The notes beneath the pieces were generated by a model that had not been told where the DNA came from, did not search any database, and was given only the letters and a program-made list of their open reading frames with translations. From Verrucomicrobiota bacterium (lineage in GTDB: Bacteria > Verrucomicrobiota > Verrucomicrobiia > Verrucomicrobiales > DEV007): 64,000 bases of DNA. The translations under genes and the position numbers were made by a program. The stretch lies in contig CAUJIH010000011.1 of assembly GCA_963205275.1 (NCBI GenBank), forward strand, positions 1 to 64,000, read 5' to 3'. Positions 36,583-45,912 of the stretch are shown piece after piece; within the stretch, counting starts at the first letter, position 1, and every line of letters starts with the position of its first letter.

Positions 36583-38517
36583 ATGAAAAACATGGACCGT
36601 ACCTCGTGGATCGGGGTGATCATAACCTTCTCCCTGCTCATCGCGTGGAGCTGGTGGAGCATGAAAGAGACTTCGAAGCAAGCTCGACAGCTTGAAGAGA
36701 GGAAAGCAGCTGCCGCTGCTGCCCCCAAGTCTCCAGAAAAGCCCGAGAACAGCCCCAAGGACGCAAAGCTCAGTGATGCCGTCGCTGAGAAATCTCAAGC
36801 ATCTCCTCCGAGCGACATCAAAGTAGAAAAGACGATCCTTGAGAACGACTTCGTCCGCCTGCATCTGACCAACGCCGGGGGTGGAATTCAGATCGCAGAA
36901 CTGAAAAAGCACCCACAAAAGCTCGGCGATCCACAACTGGTCTCGATCAATGAAACTGCAGCGCATCCTGTCGGTGCAATTTCGCCTGCACCGAAGCAAT
37001 TCGACGACACGGTATGGAAATTGGCATCGAAATCTGATCGCGAAGTTGTGTATGAAACGACTGACGCCCATGGTCTTGAATGGCGCAAGACCTTCCGTCT
37101 CCCAGAAGGGAAAACTGACCCCTACGCCATCACTTTGCTGCTCGATGTAAAGAACGGAACTGCTAAGCCTGTGAATCTCGGGAGTGAATATCTCTATGCG
37201 GGAAGCGCAGCTCCCAGACAAGCGAACGAGATATCCATGCACATCGGAAGTAGCTGGATGGGAAAAGACGGTGACTTCCGCTACAAAACGGTCGATTCCT
37301 TCGGTGGGAGTAAGTTTTTGGGAATCTTCGGCAGTGCAGAAAAGCCCTACATTGAGTCTGCCATTGGGCAACTTCACTGGGCTGCGGTCAATGATCAATT
37401 TTTCGCCACGATTTTCCGTGCGACGAAGCCCTATGAGGGTGATATCTGGATCAGTCGCTTTCCCATTACCCTGCCTGGATCAACTGCGGCATCTGGAAAG
37501 CGTCCAACTTATGCTTCGGAAACAGCTCTGAGCCTCCCGAAAGAGACCCTCGCCCCGGAGACTGCGACTCAGATCGAATACGAAATCTATCTCGGCCCGA
37601 AGGAATACGCCCGACTGAAGGCGCTCGGAGACCGTCAGCAGCGCGTGATGCACTACGATGCCATTCCCGTCTTTGGATGGCTATTCGGATGGGCGATCAA
37701 GCCTCTGGCCTCCTTCCTAATTTCCGCCATGGTCTACATCAAGGGGATCGTCGGAAATTATGGAATCGCGATTATCCTCGTCACGCTGCTCATCCGACTC
37801 CTCATCTGGCCGGTCTATGCGAAGTCGACGCGGACGATGAAGCGCATGTCGAAGCTGACTCCTCTGATGAAGGAGATCCGGGAGAAATACGCTGACAATC
37901 CGGAAAAGATGAACCGAGAGACCATGCAGCTCTATCAAACCTACGGCGTTAATCCGCTAGGCGGCTGCCTTCCCATGTTCATCCAGCTCCCCGTCTTCCT
38001 TGCTTTCTATCGAATGTTGTGGAGTGCTGCTGAACTGCGACAGGAGAGTTTCCTTTGGGTCAAAGACCTCTCCATGCCCGACACCCTATTCACCATTCCT
38101 GGGATCGGAATCGATCTCAATCCTCTTCCGATTATCATGGGAGTCACAAGTTTCATTCAGATCGCGATCACTCCGAAGACGGGCGATAAGACACAGCAGA
38201 CCATTTTCATGCTGATGCCGTTGATCTTCATTGTGATTTGTTACAACTTCGCTGCCGCTCTAGCGCTCTACTGGACCACATCGAACGTCTTCACCATCTT
38301 CCAGACTTGGGTGATGAACCGCCTGCCCGAACCAGAACTCACGAAACGCACAGGAGGGAGCAAAAAAGGCTTCATGCAGCGAATGGCTGAGAAAGCAGAG
38401 ACCGCTCGCAAAGCGCAGGCAGAAGCCGGAACCCCCGCCAATCCAGCCCTCAGCCGAACTCGTCTGCCCAGCGAAAAAGGTGAGCGCCACACCAAGGGCA
38501 AAAAGAAACGTCGTTAA
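36583..38517 (+). CDS. yidC: Membrane protein insertase YidC
   Basis: 'IYIKGIVGNYGIAIILVTLLIRLLIWPVYAKSTRTMKRMSKLTPLMKEIREKYADNPEKMNRETMQLYQTYGVNPLGGCLPMFIQLPVFLAFYRML'. Confidence 0.96.
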   Translation: MKNMDRTSWIGVIITFSLLIAWSWWSMKETSKQARQLEERKAAAAAAPKSPEKPENSPKDAKLSDAVAEKSQASPPSDIKVEKTILENDFVRLHLTNAGGGIQIAELKKHPQKLGDPQLVSINETAAHPVGAISPAPKQFDDTVWKLASKSDREVVYETTDAHGLEWRKTFRLPEGKTDPYAITLLLDVKNGTAKPVNLGSEYLYAGSAAPRQANEISMHIGSSWMGKDGDFRYKTVDSFGGSKFLGIFGSAEKPYIESAIGQLHWAAVNDQFFATIFRATKPYEGDIWISRFPITLPGSTAASGKRPTYASETALSLPKETLAPETATQIEYEIYLGPKEYARLKALGDRQQRVMHYDAIPVFGWLFGWAIKPLASFLISAMVYIKGIVGNYGIAIILVTLLIRLLIWPVYAKSTRTMKRMSKLTPLMKEIREKYADNPEKMNRETMQLYQTYGVNPLGGCLPMFIQLPVFLAFYRMLWSAAELRQESFLWVKDLSMPDTLFTIPGIGIDLNPLPIIMGVTSFIQIAITPKTGDKTQQTIFMLMPLIFIVICYNFAAALALYWTTSNVFTIFQTWVMNRLPEPELTKRTGGSKKGFMQRMAEKAETARKAQAEAGTPANPALSRTRLPSEKGERHTKGKKKRR

Positions 38518-38585
38518 AAATCATTTTTCGGTTCCCTTTTTTCCGATCAATCCAGTATGCTCGTGAGAGCGTAGTTCTCTCACCC

Positions 38586-39056
38586 ATGGATCCTCTCACT
38601 GCTTCCCAGGAAATTCTCGACACCATGCTCGGTTATCTGGGCTTTACCGCCGACGTCACTTGTGATCCGGAGGCCCATTTGCTGCAGGTCAGCACACATG
38701 ACGGAAAGCTGCTGATCGGAGATCACGGCTCGCGCATCGACGATATCGCCCACCTCGTCAATCGCCTCGTAGAAACACGGTTCCGCGATGCCCCGCGCAT
38801 TCGCGTCGATGTGGACAATTATTTCGCCTCTCGCGATTACCAGATGATCGAGGAAGCCGATCAGGTTGCCGCCCAGGTTCTGGCAACCGGACGGACGATG
38901 AAGCTCGAACCGATGAACTCGTATCAGCGTCGCATGATCCACAATCACTTCAAAGACCATCCCTCCGTCCGCACTTGGAGCCCAGAGGACAATGCCCGCC
39001 TGAAACGCATTTCTCTCTCTGTGAAGTCAGTCACGCGGAATTCATCTTCTGAGTGA
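38586..39056 (+). CDS. Jag/KhpB-like R3H-domain RNA-binding protein
   Basis: KH-like 'GDHGSRIDDIAHLVNRLVETRF' and R3H 'MNSYQRRMIHNHFKDHPSVRTWS'; downstream of yidC. Confidence 0.85.
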   Translation: MDPLTASQEILDTMLGYLGFTADVTCDPEAHLLQVSTHDGKLLIGDHGSRIDDIAHLVNRLVETRFRDAPRIRVDVDNYFASRDYQMIEEADQVAAQVLATGRTMKLEPMNSYQRRMIHNHFKDHPSVRTWSPEDNARLKRISLSVKSVTRNSSSE

Positions 39057-39090
39057 GTGAAGCACACAATCCGAAGCGACAACAGAAGCG

Positions 39091-40350
39091 ATGAAACGGA
39101 GGCATTTTCTCAAAATCGCTGCCACATCTGGCATAGCATTCACGTCTGGTGATCGATCACTGCTCTCCGCTCAGTCGGATCAGGATCTCATTCGAGATAT
39201 TTCCAAACACACCCTCTGGAGGAATCGCGATGGAAAGGGTATCACTTGGTTTCATCCGCGCTGCTGCATGATCCCGCGAAAGGGTGCGGCCCCGCAGGCC
39301 ATGATGACGCTTCAGCAGATCACTGGTTCTGACTACTTCGGTCCGGTTCATTGGTCGGTCTCCGAAGACGAGGGCCAGCACTGGACGGATCCCGCGCCTA
39401 TCGATTCTCTCGGACGCCGTCCTGTAAAAGGGCATGAGGGATTACAGGAAGGCGTCTGCGATGTGGTGCCGGAGTATCACGCCGCGACGGGAACCGTCCT
39501 CGCTCTCGGTCACAATGTGTACTACCGCGGCCCGAAATTCTCGAACAACGATCAATTGGCCCGGGGACCCGTCTATACAGTCCGAAAGGAGGACGGAAGC
39601 TGGACCGAGCAAAAAATCCTGCAATGGGATGCCGCCCGTGGTTCGATTTATACCAACGGCTGCGGACAGCGTGTGACGATGCCTGATGGCGATGTAATCT
39701 TGGCTCTTAGCTTCGATGCCGGATCTCCTGCTCGCCAAGTCTGCGGAGCGCGATGCAGTTTTGATGGAGAAACTCTCGAGATCCGTGAAACCGGACCAGC
39801 TCTCACGCTCGATGTAAAACGCGGTCTGTTGGAGCCATCTGTCACCCGTTTTCGAGATCGGATTTTTGTCACCATTCGGGCCGAAGATGATCGTGGCTAC
39901 GTCGCCGTCAGCGATGACGGTCTCCAGTACGGCGAGAAGAAAGCATGGACTTGGGACGACGGCGAGCCTCTGGGCATGTCCACCACCCAGCAGCATTGGC
40001 TCACACACTCGGACGCCCTCTATCTCGTCTACACGCGTAGAGATGTGTCGAATGAAAAGATCATTCGCTGGCGTTCTCCGCTCTGGCTGGCTCGGGTCGA
40101 TCCGGAGAAACTGTGTTTAATTCGGAAAACCGAGCGCATTGTCCTGCCTCTAGTCGGGGATGCCGTCAACGATCCTGATGGAGTCACACTAATGGGTAAT
40201 TTCCACGTCACCAACGTCTCTCCGACTCAAAGCTGGGTAACTGTGGGCGAATGGATGCCCAAGCGCAAAGCTCTCGGCGATACTCTGCTTGCTCGCATCG
40301 ATTGGAGTCGACCGAATCTCCTCGCCCCCTCCCACGTCTCACACGAATGA
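39091..40350 (+). CDS. Sialidase-like / BNR-repeat secreted protein
   Basis: Tat-like 'MKRRHFLKIAATSGIAF'; Asp-box-like 'SEDEGQHWTDP', 'VSDDGLQYGEKKAW'. Confidence 0.65.
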   Translation: MKRRHFLKIAATSGIAFTSGDRSLLSAQSDQDLIRDISKHTLWRNRDGKGITWFHPRCCMIPRKGAAPQAMMTLQQITGSDYFGPVHWSVSEDEGQHWTDPAPIDSLGRRPVKGHEGLQEGVCDVVPEYHAATGTVLALGHNVYYRGPKFSNNDQLARGPVYTVRKEDGSWTEQKILQWDAARGSIYTNGCGQRVTMPDGDVILALSFDAGSPARQVCGARCSFDGETLEIRETGPALTLDVKRGLLEPSVTRFRDRIFVTIRAEDDRGYVAVSDDGLQYGEKKAWTWDDGEPLGMSTTQQHWLTHSDALYLVYTRRDVSNEKIIRWRSPLWLARVDPEKLCLIRKTERIVLPLVGDAVNDPDGVTLMGNFHVTNVSPTQSWVTVGEWMPKRKALGDTLLARIDWSRPNLLAPSHVSHE

Positions 40351-40545
40351 TTGTGCGAATTGCTTTGGTTCGAGAATTCGATTGAAGAAAGCCGAATCCT
40401 GATCGACAATCCATCCTTTTTCGCTGCGGATTCATCGCATCTGAAAAAGGGGACACTTCCCTGCTTTCAGTCCCGGCCATCAATTCCGGAAGAACATCAT
40501 CCCACGCGACCCCATTCCCCTACACGATTCTACCTATTCTGCTCT

Positions 40546-40758
40546 ATGAAAAGTGAACTGATCGAAGCCGCCTCTACTGTCATCAACGACGCGCCTGCCC
40601 TTATCAATCTAGTCTCAGCCAGAATCCGAGAACTGAACGACAAGGATAATCGTCGTACTCCTCTTATTCAGACGACACTCCACATGGGCAGTGCCGACAT
40701 CGCGCTCACCGAGATTCTCGAGGGCCAAATCGAAATCGCACCGCTCGACGCAGAGTAA
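40546..40758 (+). CDS. rpoZ: Putative RNA polymerase omega subunit
   Basis: 'DAPALINLVSARIRELN...TPLIQTTLHMGSADIALTEILEGQIEI' resembles RpoZ; internal ATG at 40546. Confidence 0.65.
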   Translation: MKSELIEAASTVINDAPALINLVSARIRELNDKDNRRTPLIQTTLHMGSADIALTEILEGQIEIAPLDAE

Positions 40759-40816
40759 GCATTTGCGCAATTCCGATTCCCTGCCTAGGGAAGCGCCCCG
40801 CGACGGCATTCCTGCC

Positions 40817-42967
40817 ATGTCTCGGTTTCACCTCCACTCCGACTTTCAGCCGCAGGGAGATCAGGCCCAAGCCATCGCCAAGCTGACGAAATCCATCGTC
40901 GCTGGCAATAAGCATCAAACCCTGCTCGGAGTTACTGGCTCGGGCAAGACCTTCACCGTTGCGAACGTCATCGCGGCCCTCGGCAGGCCCACACTGGTGA
41001 TGTCGCACAACAAGACGCTGGCCGCCCAGCTCTACAGTGAACTGAAGACCTTCTTCCCAGAAAACGCTGTCGAATACTTCGTCTCCTATTTCGACTTCTA
41101 CCAGCCAGAAGCCTATATCCCTCGCACCGACACCTACATCGAGAAGGATTCCGCGATCAATGATGAGATCGAGCGACTACGCCTCTCGGCCATGAGCTCT
41201 CTCCTGACGCGACAGGATGTCATCGTCGTCGCCAGCGTCTCCTGCATCTACGGATTGGGATCGCCCGACGACTACCGGGACATGATGATCCCTGTTCAGG
41301 TCGGGGCCACCCTCGACCGCGACGAATTTCTTCACAAGCTCGTCTCCATTCTTTATGAACGGAACGACACTGAGTTCGTTCGCGGGCGCTTTCGCGTCCG
41401 AGGCGACGTAGTCGAAGTCTATCCAGCCTATCTTGACGAGGAGGCCGTTCGTGTCGAATTCTTCGGCGACGAGATCGACCGTATCACCCTCTTCACTCCG
41501 TTGACTGGCACCACAACTGGTCAAATCGACAGCTACACCTTCTACCCGGCGAAGCAGTTCGTAACGCCGCGTGAAAAAATGCTCGCCGCCGTCTGCGAAA
41601 TTCGGAAGGAACTGGCCGCACGAATTGAGTATTTCGAGGCACACCAGCAGTATCTCGAAGCCCAGAGGATCAAGCAACGGACGGACTTCGATATCGAAAT
41701 GATGATGGAGATGGGGTTCTGTCCTGGCATCGAGAACTACTCCCGACATCTCGCCGCTCGACCGCCCGGCAGTCGCCCCGGTACACTGATCGACTTCTTT
41801 CCGCCCGATTTTCTCACTGTCATCGACGAATCTCACGTATCCGTTCCCCAGATCGGAGGCATGTATGAAGGGGATCGCTCGCGAAAACAGACTCTCGTCG
41901 ATTTCGGTTTCCGTCTTCCCAGTGCCTTAGATAACCGACCTCTGCGCTTTGACGAGTTCATGAGCATGACTGACCAGAGGCTCTACATCAGCGCAACCCC
42001 TTCAAATTTCGAAATCGAAAATTCGGTTTCCGGGAATACGAGTTACCGAGTTCGCCCTTCACGCTCTCGGCGAGAGCAGGACGCGAAAGAGATGGCCCCT
42101 CCCCGCATTCCACGTATTTCCGGCAGCCGTCAAGCCATCGCCGACTTTCATCCAGAAAAATCAGGCACGGATCTCATCGTCGAACAGATCATCCGCCCCA
42201 CCGGGCTACTGGATCCCATCGTGACTCTGCGCCCACTAAAAGGCCAGATCGACGAAACCATCGAACTCTGTCGTCAGCGGATCGAGCGTCAAGAGCGCGT
42301 CTTGGTAACCACACTCACCAAGCGCACTGCCGAGGATCTGACTGATTACCTGCGAAATGTCGGACTGCGCGTCCGCTACATTCACTCTGATGTCGACGCC
42401 ATCGAGCGTGTTGAAATTCTGCGCAGCCTGCGGGCAGGCGATGTCGACGTTCTGGTCGGAATCAATCTCCTCCGAGAAGGCCTCGATCTCCCAGAGGTCA
42501 GTCTAGTCTGCATCCTCGATGCAGACAAAGAAGGCTTTCTTCGCAGCGAGACGGCATTGATTCAGACTGTCGGACGGGCTGCACGCCATGTGAATGGCGA
42601 AGCTGTCCTCTTCGCCGACGTCGTCACCGACTCTATCCAGAATCTGATCAACATTACCGAGTATCGTCGTCGCATACAATCCGAGTTCAATGCTGAACAC
42701 GGGATCACGCCACGCACCGTGTCCCGAGGAGACCAAGGCAGCCTGCGCATCTATCAACGCAGCCGAGACAGTGAATCGTCCTTGGTCGCAGAGAACAGCG
42801 ACGAAGACATCGCTCTCATCATTCGCGAACTTCAGGAAGAGATGCAGGAAGCCGCTACCCAGCTCGAATTTGAAAGAGCCGCTCTCATCCGCGACCAAAT
42901 CCAGAATTTGCAAAAGCAAGCGGGTGAAAAGCCGCTCGCCATCAAGCGAAAAAAAGTGCGATATTAA
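40817..42967 (+). CDS. uvrB: Excinuclease ABC subunit B
   Basis: '[16 protein letters not shown]', '[26 protein letters not shown]', '[32 protein letters not shown]'. Likely start ATG 40817 ('[16 protein letters not shown]'). Confidence 0.96.
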   Translation: MSRFHLHSDFQPQGDQAQAIAKLTKSIVAGNKHQTLLGVTGSGKTFTVANVIAALGRPTLVMSHNKTLAAQLYSELKTFFPENAVEYFVSYFDFYQPEAYIPRTDTYIEKDSAINDEIERLRLSAMSSLLTRQDVIVVASVSCIYGLGSPDDYRDMMIPVQVGATLDRDEFLHKLVSILYERNDTEFVRGRFRVRGDVVEVYPAYLDEEAVRVEFFGDEIDRITLFTPLTGTTTGQIDSYTFYPAKQFVTPREKMLAAVCEIRKELAARIEYFEAHQQYLEAQRIKQRTDFDIEMMMEMGFCPGIENYSRHLAARPPGSRPGTLIDFFPPDFLTVIDESHVSVPQIGGMYEGDRSRKQTLVDFGFRLPSALDNRPLRFDEFMSMTDQRLYISATPSNFEIENSVSGNTSYRVRPSRSRREQDAKEMAPPRIPRISGSRQAIADFHPEKSGTDLIVEQIIRPTGLLDPIVTLRPLKGQIDETIELCRQRIERQERVLVTTLTKRTAEDLTDYLRNVGLRVRYIHSDVDAIERVEILRSLRAGDVDVLVGINLLREGLDLPEVSLVCILDADKEGFLRSETALIQTVGRAARHVNGEAVLFADVVTDSIQNLINITEYRRRIQSEFNAEHGITPRTVSRGDQGSLRIYQRSRDSESSLVAENSDEDIALIIRELQEEMQEAATQLEFERAALIRDQIQNLQKQAGEKPLAIKRKKVRY

Positions 42968-42999
42968 TCGCCAAGCCCGTTCGCACTCAGCCTCCTATC

Positions 43000-44334
43000 T
43001 CATGTGTACGACTCGGGTAAGCGACGGGCCATCAATGCCTCGATCTCATCCGCTGCGATGGGGATATGGGCCATCAGATCGAGATTCCCTTCTCGCTTCA
43101 CGACGACATCATTTTCCAGCCGTATCCCGAAGCCCTCTTCACGGATGTATATGCCCGGCTCCACTGTGACCACCATATTCTCTACGAAAGCGACATCCAC
43201 AGGCGTAACATCATGCACATCTAGCCCTAGGCTATGAGAAGTCCCGTGCATGAAATACCGCCGATACGCACGCTTCTCCTCCGGTAGGCCTTTGAGATTT
43301 TCATCCGCGATCTGATCGGCGGTGAGTAGCCCGAGCGCAAGCAATTCCCCCTCAACAGCTCGTGCGACTTCTGGATGATACTCAGAGCGAATCGACTTCC
43401 CAGGCACAATCAGATGGTCGATGCAAAGTCGCAAAATGCGGTGAACCGCATCGTAAACAGCTCGCTGGCGAGGAGTGAACTTTCCACTCACCGGGAGAGT
43501 CCGGGTGAGGTCAGAATTATAATTGGCATATTCGGCAGCGACATCGAGCAGTACCAGATCGCCATCGCGACAGATCTGATCATTCGCGATGTAGTGGAGC
43601 ACGCAGGAATTCGCTCCTGACGCGATGATCGGCTGATAGGCAAAGCCCTTCGCTCCCTGGCGAATGAATTCGTGCAGCAATTCAGCCTCGATTTCATATT
43701 CTCGAACCCCTGGTCGAACAAAACCGAGGAGGCGGTTAAATCCATCGGCAGTGATATTGCAGGCCCTCTGAAGCAGATCGATCTCTTCTGGCTGTTTCGT
43801 TGCTCGCAGTTCGTGCAACAAAGGAGCTAGGCGATGATAGGAATGATTGGGCCATCGATCTTGGCACTGCTGACGAAAACGGTCGTCGAGTGAGAAATTG
43901 ATCGGCGATCCGGAACGTGAATGTTCATTGTGATTCAGCCAGACGGATTTGGCTCTCGGCACCTGTCGTCGCAACAGCCCATCGAACTCCGAAGTCCAGT
44001 GGACATGGGTAATTCCCGAGATCGCCGATGCCTCTTCACAGCTCACTTTTTTCCCTTCCCAGATCGCGATCAGATCCGAAGTCTCACGCACGAAAAGAAT
44101 CTCACGCATTGCGGGATCGACATGACCTGGGCACAGTACAAGCACAGTCTCCTCCTGATCAATTCCCGTCAGATAGAACAAATCGGGATTCTGCACAAAA
44201 GAAAGGGTGCTATCAGCGCTGCTCCAAGGCAGATCAGCAGAGTGAAGGATCGCGATCGCGCCATCGGGTAGCAACTCGACAAGCCGCTTCCGATTGCGAC
44301 AAAACAGGTCAGATGGCATGGCATCATATCTCAT
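43000..44334 (-). CDS. pepP: Xaa-Pro aminopeptidase (aminopeptidase P)
   Basis: 'GDLVLLDVAAEYANYNSDLTRTLPVSGKFTPRQRAVYD', 'FMHGTSHSLGLDVHD', 'MVVTVEPGIYI'. Start taken at the internal Met 'MRYDAMPSDLFCRNRKRL'. Confidence 0.92.
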   Translation of the reverse strand: MRYDAMPSDLFCRNRKRLVELLPDGAIAILHSADLPWSSADSTLSFVQNPDLFYLTGIDQEETVLVLCPGHVDPAMREILFVRETSDLIAIWEGKKVSCEEASAISGITHVHWTSEFDGLLRRQVPRAKSVWLNHNEHSRSGSPINFSLDDRFRQQCQDRWPNHSYHRLAPLLHELRATKQPEEIDLLQRACNITADGFNRLLGFVRPGVREYEIEAELLHEFIRQGAKGFAYQPIIASGANSCVLHYIANDQICRDGDLVLLDVAAEYANYNSDLTRTLPVSGKFTPRQRAVYDAVHRILRLCIDHLIVPGKSIRSEYHPEVARAVEGELLALGLLTADQIADENLKGLPEEKRAYRRYFMHGTSHSLGLDVHDVTPVDVAFVENMVVTVEPGIYIREEGFGIRLENDVVVKREGNLDLMAHIPIAADEIEALMARRLPESYT

Positions 44335-44676
44335 GATCGTAACAGGCACCTTAGAACAGATATCACTCAAGTATTCGGACGTTTCCAAAAATTCTCATCA
44401 GAAAACTGCGAAATGATTACTACTCTTCAATGAAACCGAAAGGGATGAGAGATGGTCGCTTCCCGTAGATTTCTGATTTATGGCAAAGTGACCCTCTCCA
44501 TGGAACTCTTGCAGTTAGATTGAGTCATTTCGCACTCTCAATCCATCCTGTTTTATTCCTTCTCCCATATTCTGCGTAATTTTCCTTGACCATCGCACAA
44601 ATGCGAAGACATTGCCCGCCCGCTGATCACGCGAAACCATCCGGATCAGCCCTGAATCATTTTACCGATCCCAGCC

Positions 44677-44940
44677 ATGTCCAGAACTTGTCAAATTACC
44701 GGAGCGAAAGTCGTCAGCGGACGGCGCATACATCGCAGTGGTCGTGCCAAGAAAAAAGGCGGTATCGGTCTGCACATTACCAAGACGGTGGATCGCAAGT
44801 TCAAGCCCAATCTTCGCGATAAGCGCGTCTGGGTGCCCGAGTTGAACCGCTTCGTCCGTGTACGTGTCAGCGCCCGCGGACTGAAGACGATCGACAAAAA
44901 CGGGGCTTACCAGACTCTGAAAGAGGCGGGATTGATCTAA
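44677..44940 (+). CDS. rpmB: 50S ribosomal protein L28
   Basis: 'MSRTCQITGAKVVSGRRIHRSGRAKKKGG...RDKRVWVPELNRFVRVRVSARGLKTIDKNGAY'. Confidence 0.95.
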   Translation: MSRTCQITGAKVVSGRRIHRSGRAKKKGGIGLHITKTVDRKFKPNLRDKRVWVPELNRFVRVRVSARGLKTIDKNGAYQTLKEAGLI

Positions 44941-44959
44941 GCGGATCGGAGCTTCGTCG

Positions 44960-45592
44960 ATGGGCGACGTTCTACGAATCCCACCCCTAGGCGAATTCGA
45001 TCCTGTCGGACTCGCCCACACGATCTCTCGGATCGGAATTCCCGGAATCACGAATGTCACGTTTCAGTGGCAGGACGGTATTTTGCAAAATGCATGGGAG
45101 AGCTGGCTGGAACGCCTGTTTCTTCCGATTCTGGCTCCCCATTTTTCTACAGTACATCGGCTGGGCGGAGAGGGGAAAGCTCAAGAAATCCGCATTCTTG
45201 ACATGGAGCTGTCGGAACGTCTGAGTGCCCATGAGACGGAACGATCCAGCCTTGCTGGCGCTCGTTTTCTCGATACCAAATCCGGTATCCGGGCCGAACG
45301 CGTCTGGACCCGCTTCGTCGAGTCCGTTCGCTGCGATCAGTGTCCAGGGCATCTCCCCACCTTTTTTGCGCTTCAGACGGTGCTGTTCCAACTCCCTCTA
45401 GCGTCCGCACTCGCCACATACGCCTGGTTTGAATTAGAATCCGGGAGTTCAGTCCATCGCTTTCGCAATCCTGATGAGCGACAGGCGAAAATCGCTCCGA
45501 TTTTTAGCAATACTCTCCCGACGATCCGACTTGCTCTGGAGGGAAATCGAACCGATTCTGCTCAGGGTACGCCTTTCCTGCGATCTGTCTGA
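44960..45592 (+). CDS. Hypothetical protein, possibly UreF-like
   Basis: 'DMELSERLSAHETERSSLAGARFLD...CPGHLPTFFALQTVLFQLPLASALATYAWFELESGSSVHRF' follows the spacing of UreF helical segments; no urease genes in window. Confidence 0.5.
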   Translation: MGDVLRIPPLGEFDPVGLAHTISRIGIPGITNVTFQWQDGILQNAWESWLERLFLPILAPHFSTVHRLGGEGKAQEIRILDMELSERLSAHETERSSLAGARFLDTKSGIRAERVWTRFVESVRCDQCPGHLPTFFALQTVLFQLPLASALATYAWFELESGSSVHRFRNPDERQAKIAPIFSNTLPTIRLALEGNRTDSAQGTPFLRSV

Positions 45593-45624
45593 AGATCCGC
45601 ACGACTCTCAGATCACCCAGTGCC

Positions 45625-45912
45625 ATGCTCCCCGATCTCGACGAAATCACTATCACGGAGACGCAGACTGATGCCGAGTTGTCTGCCGGCTGGAATGTGA
45701 TCGTCTATGACGATCCAGTCAATCTCATGGCCTACGTCACTCTGATTCTCCAGCGTGTGTTCGGCTATCCGCACGAAAAGGCGGAGGATCTCATGCTGGA
45801 AGTTCATAATACAGGACTGTCGATCGTCTGGAACGGCGAGCGTGAGAAAGCTGAGCTGTATGTGCAGCAGCTTCAGTCCTATCAGTTGCTCGCCCGTCTC
45901 AAGAGGGCGTGA
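45625..45912 (+). CDS. clpS: ATP-dependent Clp protease adaptor ClpS
   Basis: 'GWNVIVYDDPVNLMAYVTLILQRVFGYPHEKAEDLMLEVHNTGLSIVWNGEREKAELYVQQLQSYQLLARL'. Confidence 0.94.
   Translation: MLPDLDEITITETQTDAELSAGWNVIVYDDPVNLMAYVTLILQRVFGYPHEKAEDLMLEVHNTGLSIVWNGEREKAELYVQQLQSYQLLARLKRA

Noticed and set aside
36550-37398. 282-aa minus-strand ORF overlapping yidC
   Set aside because: Antisense to a confidently identified yidC; no recognisable domain. Likely a GC-rich frame artefact.
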